Origin: Gymnopilus junonius
Lineage: Eukaryota; Basidiomycota; Agaricomycetes; Agaricales; Galerinaceae
NCBI GenBank assembly: GCA_015501075.1
Contig: JADNYJ010000045.1
Location: 1 to 64,000 of the forward strand
Length of the DNA: 64,000 nt
Reading direction: 5' to 3'
Both the position numbers and the translations under genes were made by a program. This document shows positions 57,144 to 64,000 of this stretch, one piece after another (the first letter of the stretch is position 1; each line of letters opens with the position of its first letter). The notes beneath the pieces were generated by a model. It made no database searches. It saw nothing but the letters and a program-made list of their open reading frames with translations, and was not told the origin of the DNA.

Positions 57144-58391
57144 ATGAGCGCCCCCGTAGTATACTTCACCCAGTATTGCGCTTCTTACGCGACCATAGAA
57201 ACCGCCACTGGGAGTAAGCATGATGTTTCATTGTCTGTCACAACTGTCTCCAGATCCTTATTGTTTACCTACCACAGAAAGCTCTTTGGTGTTTTCAATA
57301 AGGATGAGGATGAGGATGTACCACTATCCAGAGACTCTTATCTTGCTCGAGGACAACTTGAAGATGCTCAGCTCTACGTGCGGAATACGCCCTCAGTTCA
57401 AGTCCCCTTCAGTTTCTGGGACTGGGAGTACGCTTCCTATTGTCTGTTGGCACTGATTAATGTTAATTCTTATTGTTTTGCTTGCCATAGGGAACCTAGG
57501 GAAGGATCATTTACTGAATATTCATCTGAGGATGAACAGCTACCCAGTGGCACTCCTCTTGAGCAAGAGCAACCTCGAAACAATCAGCTTTACGAGCAGC
57601 ATACCCACTTCGAAATTCCAGACTCCTTAGTTCTGGAATTGCCTTGCATCGTAACCTTGATGCCCAACCCGGCTCATCCTGACAGCTATGAAACTATTAT
57701 CTTCACCTGCGATGGACGAGCATATAGATGCATTCTGCCAGGTGAACCCAGTCAGCAAGAAATTGATGATTTCTTTTCACACCAAGGGGCTGCAGACCAT
57801 CAGGACATAGACCATCAGCAACGATTGTTTATTTCTGGACAAACTCTGCGGACCCACTACTTCTCGTCTTCAGCATACTCGTCTTCCTCTTCTTCTGCAG
57901 CCAGTGATGAAAAGGAACCTATCAGCCCATTCGTTATATTCCCGAGCTTGAATAAACCAACTTCTGCTCCGTCGACTGTTCCATTTTCAGGTCAATGGCA
58001 CCCCTGTATCAATGTCGATGACACACTACCAACGCTAGCAGAGCCCGAAGGGGGAAATAGCTCTACTCCTACCAGAGAACCCCTCTTGAAGGAGGAATTT
58101 ACGATCCCTACAGAACGTAACCATCCAGTCAAGGTAAAATTCAAAGAAGAGGACATAACGCTGATTTTCGACCTGGAATGCATCGACTCCGATCGTGAGT
58201 CCACCTTTGATATTATGGAAGTCGACAACGAGGAACTTCCTATGCCTGGTGGTTGGGTCAACTCGAAAATCACAGGCAAGAAGCGAGGTCACGAGGAAAT
58301 TGAAGAGGGTGAAGACAACATCGAGATGGAAGACGAACGTCCTGTTAGGAGGATGCGGTTCTCCAGTGTGCCAACCACTGTTTACCTCTAG
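57144..58391 (+). CDS. Acidic hypothetical protein, about 370-415 residues
   Basis: Not recognised. An open frame runs unbroken from ATG 57144 to 58391. Two stretches inside look like retained introns: about 57214-57252 (GTAAGC...CTCCAG) and about 57428-57491 (GTACGC...GCCATAG, with a branch-like CTGATTAAT). Their removal would delete the odd Cys/Tyr-rich segment YCLLALINVNSYCFACH. Features: acidic KDEDEDVP, FEIPDSLVLELPCIVTLMPN, IIFTCDGRAYRCILPGEPS, a Ser run, DDTLPTLAEPEGG, and a C-terminus with a basic KKRGHEE followed by acidic EEGEDNIEMEDER. Possibly nuclear. Flanks show no partner. Confidence 0.55.
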   Translation: MSAPVVYFTQYCASYATIETATGSKHDVSLSVTTVSRSLLFTYHRKLFGVFNKDEDEDVPLSRDSYLARGQLEDAQLYVRNTPSVQVPFSFWDWEYASYCLLALINVNSYCFACHREPREGSFTEYSSEDEQLPSGTPLEQEQPRNNQLYEQHTHFEIPDSLVLELPCIVTLMPNPAHPDSYETIIFTCDGRAYRCILPGEPSQQEIDDFFSHQGAADHQDIDHQQRLFISGQTLRTHYFSSSAYSSSSSSAASDEKEPISPFVIFPSLNKPTSAPSTVPFSGQWHPCINVDDTLPTLAEPEGGNSSTPTREPLLKEEFTIPTERNHPVKVKFKEEDITLIFDLECIDSDRESTFDIMEVDNEELPMPGGWVNSKITGKKRGHEEIEEGEDNIEMEDERPVRRMRFSSVPTTVYL

Positions 58392-59388
58392 CACAAGAGT
58401 GATAATTTTCCGACTGTCTCTTTCCATTTGTATCGCCTCTCTGTGTGATGGGGCCCTGACTCTCCATTTCTTTGTTGAATTCATTCTTAACCATTTAAAT
58501 ATTAATCTCTCTAGCATTTTGGTGACTTGCATATCTGTAATCATGTATCATGCACGCGATAAAATCGTGAACTGCTGTTACGGTATCGCAATATTATTTA
58601 ACTGACCCTTGACCTACCCTTGCATGTGAGGAGATTTATGCCCTGTTTTCGACTTTTCTAGCTATAGTAAGGAGCTAAACATTATGCACAGGTAGGTAGT
58701 TAACCGGCGAGGTCCGCAGGAATACCTTTTCGTTGGACAGAAATGCATAACCCGTTCATTTGATTGCTCAGAGTCCATAAAGTCTTTACCTTACATATGG
58801 AGTACCGAAAATATATGGGGGACCTTCGTGGTCCTTCGGTACTCCATAAGGTAATGATTTTTGAGCTTCGAGCAGTTGCTATTTTCGAACGAACAATCAA
58901 TGCAGAGATCAAAAAGGATTCCCTGCTACATATGTTGAAATTCAAACACTATTCTCAGGCTGTATGAAAGTTTCCGTGTCAACTTAAGGTTCTACCATCA
59001 TGGGAAGGGGTCGGATGCAAAATATAAAGCTTTTATGGAATGATTTCCTAGTCTGTGCTCAAATTCGTCCAGTCGTCGACCTTAGTCCAGTTATTTAATT
59101 ATGAAAGGACTGGATCCTTGCCGTTCTGACTTTGTCTTAAGACACTTTTCTTATCATTGGCTTGAATTGGTCCTTTCGGTTATAAATGTCAGCGTATTAG
59201 TAAGGGGAGAGCCACAATGCTTATAATATCCAAGCACGCAAGACCGAAGGTAAATAGTGTAATTCGACTGATATCGGTGGTAATATAAAGTGCAGACCTG
59301 ATCATGAACGACTTAAATTCAGTCCCAGCGCCAGCGACTCAGCTTCTCATTACCAATCGATTTGAACCTTGAGCCCAGTACCACAACA
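58392..59388. other. Intergenic with one strong hairpin
   Basis: About 1 kb without a recognisable gene, upstream of the AsaB-like gene. The stem-loop at 58786-58854 is listed separately. Confidence 0.5.
58786..58854. repeat. Long imperfect hairpin
   Basis: TTACCTTACATATGGAGTAC (58786) pairs with GTACTCCATAAGGTAA (58839-58854). A second small stem GGACC/GGTCC closes the loop. It could be a tiny MITE relic. Confidence 0.6.
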
Positions 59389-60351
59389 ATGGCATCCGAT
59401 TCTCCTGTCCACTCCCCTTCCAAAGCTATACTTAATTACACTATTCCTCCTGCCAATGGTATTCGACCTTACCAGTACACCACCGCGGATCCTATCACCG
59501 GTGAGAGGAGGAAGAACTATACGCAGGAGCCCAAAGAAGTTGTGATCGAAAATTTGCGCGGTAAAGAGCACCTCGCCTCCCTTGACACTACAGGATTCCA
59601 GTACTTCAAGCACCCTTCCAAGCACACATTATTCACCAACGACGAGGATATCGTCAAGGAATATTATCCTGAGACCATCGAGCTGATCAAAAAATATGCT
59701 GGTGCCAGCCGAGTGGTGATATTTGACCACAGTGAGCATCAAATTGCTTGCCTAAATTTGTAGTCGAAATGCTGATTTGTTTCCTGCTAGCCGTCCGCCG
59801 TCGCCGTCCAGGTAAAGTCAATGATGAACCCAATGCTCGCCAGCCAGCTTCCGGAGTGCATGTTGACCAAAGTGGCAAAGCCGCGGTTGCTCGTGTTTAC
59901 CGACATCTCCCAGCTGAGGAGGTGCCACAGTTATTGAAGAAACGCTTCCAAATCATCAACTTGTGGCGCCCTATCAGCCACCCGGCTGACGACTGGCCGC
60001 TGGCACTCTGTGACTACCGCAGTGTTGACTTCGAGAAAGATATTATTCCCGTTGGCCTCATATATCCCGATCGCGAAGGCGAAATTCTCGGCATGAAATA
60101 CAACCCTAATCACAAGTGGAAGTATGTCTCCGGACTTACCCCAGAAGAGTTCGTCTTGATCAAATGGTAAGTGATTGTGGCGGATAGAATCGAGAAAGTT
60201 ACTGACAATAACCGGACATAGTTCTGATTCGGTCAATGACGGTAGCGTCGCCCTTTTCACCCCCCATACCGCATTCGAGGACCCTAACACGCCGGCTGGT
60301 TCTCTTCCACGAGAGTCAATCGAGATACGCGCTTTGGTCTTCTATGATTGA
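59389..60351 (+). CDS. AsaB/CmcJ-like oxidoreductase (2OG-Fe(II)-type fold family)
   Basis: A family found in fungal secondary metabolism (AsaB, NvfI, CmcJ-like), annotated as hydroxylase/desaturase or, from CmcJ, as methyltransferase. Exon 1 from ATG 59389: ILNYTIPPANGIRPYQYTTA and YTQEPKEVVIENLRGKEHLA. An intron of about 59 bp joins VIFDH to TVRRRRPG. Exon 2: the metal-binding-like ASGVHVDQSG with AARVYRHLPAE-type AAVARVYRHLPAEEV, then IINLWRPISHPADDWPLALC and DYRSVDFEKDIIP, then GMKYNPNHKWKYVSGLTPEE. Exon 3 after a short intron: CSDSVNDGSVALFTPHTAFE, ending EIRALVFYD at 60351. The HxD pair and the C-terminal Arg fit the family. Frame is intact. No biosynthetic gene neighbours are evident within 5 kb. 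Confidence 0.85.
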
Positions 60352-62760
60352 TCGTTGATTGTTATATATATTTTGTATGTCATCGTGAGGGCGGGTCATA
60401 GTGGTTTATATTGTTGATGTATTATGTAGTAACCTGTAAGATATTTCAGTATGGTATGTAGGGTACAGATAATCGTGTGTGCCAATACCGCAGACGCGAG
60501 AGCTGGAGTAAAAAAGTCAAGTCAGAAGACTCCTCACAGACCGAATTATACTTTGTTTCGGTGGAACAGTGCGGATGACACCACATGAGAGACTCCCATT
60601 GAATTAGCTGAATCTAATCAGAAACGTTCTGAAATATGATGACGCGCAGAACGAATCTCCGCGGACTGCACATGTCACGATCTAGATCCGCACGAGTAGC
60701 TCTAATGCAAGAGTAAGCTTCGTTGCGACACCATTGACCAATCCTAGATGACTCCCAGAAAGATGAGGAAAGCCTTGAATAAGTTCCTCAAGCAATGTGC
60801 CGAAATGGCGACTTTCAAGTATTAGGGGCAAGAAGTGTGCTCGAGCCGTCAAGATTGGGGCGCCCCGAAGTTGAGCTGATGTCCCCATCTGTTTCTGGCA
60901 TGCAGAGTCTTAGTCGGAGAACCTTAATCTCAGGTCGTCCAGGATCTGAATACTCTTGCTTTGAACGGTGCCGGTTTCAGCTATGGGACGGTAGCCTAAA
61001 ATGGCAAAGTTATCCAAAAGAGGAAAATAGAAAGTGATAACATCAAAAAGCACCTAGCGTTGTCCAGGCATTAAATGGAATTGAAGAGACTGCAAAGTAT
61101 TTACAAGAAAGTCCAGAAAAAGGGACCTTTTGAAGACTGTTACCCATTTCTGTTTGCGCAGACCACAACCCCAAAGTAATGAAACCTTAGGTACTACTGT
61201 TCAACCATTCACTCAGTCGTATAAGATCTGACTCACGAATTGCCAAGAATGAGAATCGACACACATCCGTTGCCCAATGAAGGCTCCCATCGACCCATTC
61301 CACCAATATTGAAGTGTAAGCGACCAAGAAATACTATCCGATACGGCCTGGCTCTCTGATAGCCCTCAATCCATTCGCAACGACAGTCACAGTCATTTTT
61401 GTTCTTTCTCATTCGCGTTTATGTTTTGGATCGCACTGAAAACAGTCAGTGATTGCTTTCCTTGACATTTGGTCAAACTCACGGGTGATGCGAGGACCGT
61501 TAGTTCCTGTTGATCCACCCTTGATAATCCGGTTAAATTCAAGCTTGGAGGGGCTGGAGAAACTCACGAGAGTTGCTTCCGCGTGGACAGCGCCAAGAAA
61601 TTTGGGTAGATTATTTGCAACACGGACTTTGGAAAGAAGATATTTAAGCCTTCAGACGCTTCAGGGGATAGTCAGGTATATAAATCTTTGGACGAGGCTG
61701 GCACCACAGCACGAGGCAGGACTCAGTTTTGTTTGAAACTTCGATGACGCCAAACAAGCCAAAACTACGCTTGGCTGCGCAACACGCTAGTCTGGGTGCC
61801 AAGTGAGAAGAAATAATGGGTTGCAGCTGCCCAGGCATAAATGGCTTGCAAGTGACGAAGACACTGTTCACCAGTTGTTTCACCATCTTCTCAGTTCATG
61901 TCTTCATCGTCAGCTAAAAATATTACCTCAATAAATGCTAAGTTTGTAAGTAATACGACACACCTTCTGAGATCTGAAAAACTCGTTTACTAGTGGGTCA
62001 TAAGGAAGAGCGCAGTAAGAGCATCTACATCGAATCCTTTCCTTCTAGACTCAAAAAGCAGTAGAAATCATAGCAACACTGAGTGATTGACTATGCATTT
62101 TCGGAGGTCAGCACCTCAACTAATGATTTTTAGTCCTCGATTACTTGACGGACGCAGTGTGTTAAGAGCCCAACCCACCCTCCAGCAGTAGCTTCAGTGA
62201 ATTCCCATTACCAATTTCTTCCCATTACGATCTTCCTCTCGTTTGCGCAGAAGGTGGAAGTTGCGATTGGTGACCAAGGTGATTCTCCTATCCACTTCAG
62301 TTTCAGGATATCCAGCCCCCTCCATAGGCGTCCTGTTGTTAAATTCCTGTAAATCCGAGCTCTCGGCCAAGAAATCTGCTCGCCATCGAAGTTTGCGGTA
62401 GAAAAGAATGTGTGTGAGTAGGCAAATCTTACGGGGATATTCTTGCTCTACACTGTCCCACAGGACAAGGAGGTCGAGATGCTGCTCCAGCAATGAACCG
62501 TCCCCCCCGCTACTAAGTTTCAGGCAGTAGTAAACAACAATATTAGAGACACGACTTGCCAGTTCGATCGGCTTCGACATGGCTGACCTTCAATTCTGCT
62601 TCTGAAGCCGAGTCAGAAGGCAGGGGATTTCGCGGAACAGCGAGAACGGATATGCCAGTAGCCTCCAAGGCCTCAGTACTAGTACTCAGTAACGGCAATA
62701 ACTCGAGAATATTGTTCAAGTTGACCCCGAGATGCACCGCAAGTTATCAAATGCCACAGT
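60352..62760 (-). pseudogene. Decayed hypothetical gene region
   Basis: Minus-strand frames with gene-like segments but no continuous model. LGVNLNNILELLPLLSTSTE and VLAVPRNPLPSDSASEAELK (62737-62570) shift frame into PIELASRVSNIVVYYCLKLS, GDGSLLEQHLDLLVLWDSVE and RRITLVTNRNFHLLRKREED (62575-62220). Further left, FVTCKPFMPGQLQPIISSHL (61860-61800) and a GAVHAEAT segment (near 61590) resemble the broken gene at 35.6-36.4 kb. Family not recognised. From 60352 to about 60680 nothing is seen. Confidence 0.4.
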
Positions 62761-62878
62761 GGAAGGGGTTAAACGACCACGAGAAAAACTAGTCACGCTA
62801 GCGCTCTACTGAGTCACAATGCGTGGCGGTATAGAACTACACATTCTACATATACTCAAAGTTAATACATATATGCAA

Positions 62879-64000
62879 TCATGCAGAGATAATCCTAAAG
62901 GGATCCGAGCCCCCGCTCTCCAGCCCAGCCAGCACCGCTCGCCTGATCATTAAAAGGTATTCTGGAAGCGTTCGCCCTGATTTATTTGTGAAGTCGTTGT
63001 AGATGTTATATCGGGCGTCTGCGACGACGTTGGCGAGCTCCAGTGCACGTTTTAAGTTCCTAAGAACGGTAAGAGGATGAAAGTAAGAGGCCAGAAAGAT
63101 TAAATATGGCGAGATAATAAAAAATGAGAGAAAACAAAGGACGTACTCCGGTATCAATCTCCGAGAAGAGTATAGCAAGTGATGCAATCTCAAGACGAGC
63201 TCCGGTACGAAGATTTGGCGGATCCTTCCAAGTTCGTTTGCTCTTTGCTCCATAGCAATTTGCGAATGAGTTTTTGGGTCTGTAAGACGTGACGCTCAGG
63301 CTAGCGACGAGGTAACAATGAGGAAGGAAAGGAAGACGAAGACCTACCGCTCAGCTCAAAGTCATCAGCGGTCAGCCACTCCGTCGTAAGGAGCCTCAAA
63401 ATCTTATCGTGAGCTTGATCGATAAGGTTCTACAAAGAAGGGCGGAAACAACAACAATAAATTAGAATAAAACTCAAAACTAGCAAACAAGTACGCACCC
63501 GATATTCTGCCAACCACACCTGCTTGGCCTCCCTCGTTGCCCCAGGCCCTTGCGTCATAAGGCCCTCCTGAGCCTGCCACTCTGTGACCTGTGAAATGGA
63601 ATCCCAAATGAGGAAGAACTGTCTGTAGTGCAGGTACTCCGTGGCGATTTCTTCAGGGTCATCTATTGATGCCAGTTCAGGCGGTAGGAGGTCTAAGAGG
63701 TTTTGGGCGGCTTGGATGCGGCCTGCGCCTGTATGGTAGGTAAATAAAGATTGGTCAACAACTTTTTTGTTCAAGGGGAGCGATGTATAAGGAAAGGAAC
63801 GCACCGAGGAAGTATCGTAATATGACAGTGGCATGCTCCAGTGCATTTTGATACGTCTGAGGCATAAACGTCGTCCACTCGATCGACCGCAATAAGAGCA
63901 TCTCTGCATCATTCGGAGGAGGCTGACGCTCGGTAATCAACGGTAATGATTCCTGTAACTTGGGCAATTTCTAACCAAAGAAGTAAAATTCAATATTAAT
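62879..64000 (-). CDS. Nuclear pore protein Nup84/Nup107, C-terminal part, leaves window at right edge
   Basis: Helical scaffold subunit of the Y-complex of the nuclear pore. Reading leftwards: MLLLRSIEWTTFMPQTYQNA and LEHATVILRYFL (63905-63810); an intron; AAQNLLDLLPPELAS and HYRQFFLIWDSISQVTEWQA; REAKQVWLAEYR; an intron; NLIDQAHDKILRLLTTEWLT; MEQRANELGRIRQIFVPELV; an intron; NLKRALELANVVADARYNIY; LPEYLLMIRRAVLAGLESGG; stop TGA at 62881-62879. The helical pattern, ATVILRYFL block and C-terminal ELANVVAD block match Nup107-family proteins. The upstream two-thirds lie outside the window. Frame is intact in the visible exons. Confidence 0.85.

Overview
The window looks like nuclear DNA of a mushroom-forming basidiomycete (Agaricomycetes). 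The reasons are dense short introns (about 50-70 bp, GT-AG, with one GC-AG), a Plavaka-type transposase, agaric-style F-box proteins, a fungal sesquiterpene-synthase-like gene, a GPI-anchored chitin deacetylase and an intron-containing tRNA-Leu(CAA). All assignments come from reading the translations; no search was run.

Left third (1-20 kb): the 5' half of a mitochondrial elongation factor G gene leaves the window at base 1. From 2.1 to 20.0 kb there is a nest of transposons. An outer element has 107-bp terminal inverted repeats and carries a decayed, intron-bearing copy of a host acid sphingomyelinase gene. That copy is split by a 14.5-kb Plavaka-type element flanked by a direct repeat of 8 bp, and separately hit by a 481-bp PIF/Harbinger-like MITE with a TTA duplication. 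The Plavaka element holds a broken transposase gene, a decayed accessory gene, and captured host fragments (an HSF-type transcription factor, a PCL-like cyclin, and an unrecognised gene). Its transposase is itself split by a 1184-bp hAT-like element with an 8-bp target-site duplication. This element contains three intron-like segments, two of which begin with strong hairpins.

Middle (20-46 kb): tRNA-Leu, chitin deacetylase, a MYND-finger protein, a decayed F-box-like gene, RFC1 (clamp-loader large subunit), a Ser-rich membrane protein, an unrecognised gene, an F-box gene, a visually identical 963-bp tandem duplication, a terpene synthase with altered metal-binding motifs, and an F-box gene whose coding exon is split by a poly(A) retroposon with a perfect 12-bp duplication. 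POLE3/Dpb4, a histone-fold subunit of DNA polymerase epsilon, follows.

Right part (46-64 kb): a secreted protein, two conserved genes of unknown function, a coiled-coil protein with MASI repeats, a proline-iminopeptidase-like hydrolase carrying one frame slip, an acidic hypothetical protein, an AsaB/CmcJ-like oxidoreductase, a decayed hypothetical region, and the C-terminal part of nucleoporin Nup84/Nup107 running off the right edge.

The genes do not form one pathway. RFC1 and Dpb4 are both replication proteins but lie 14 kb apart. Several recognisable host genes show single-base frame slips. Either the assembly carries small indel errors or the region is decaying, and this limits every exon model given here.
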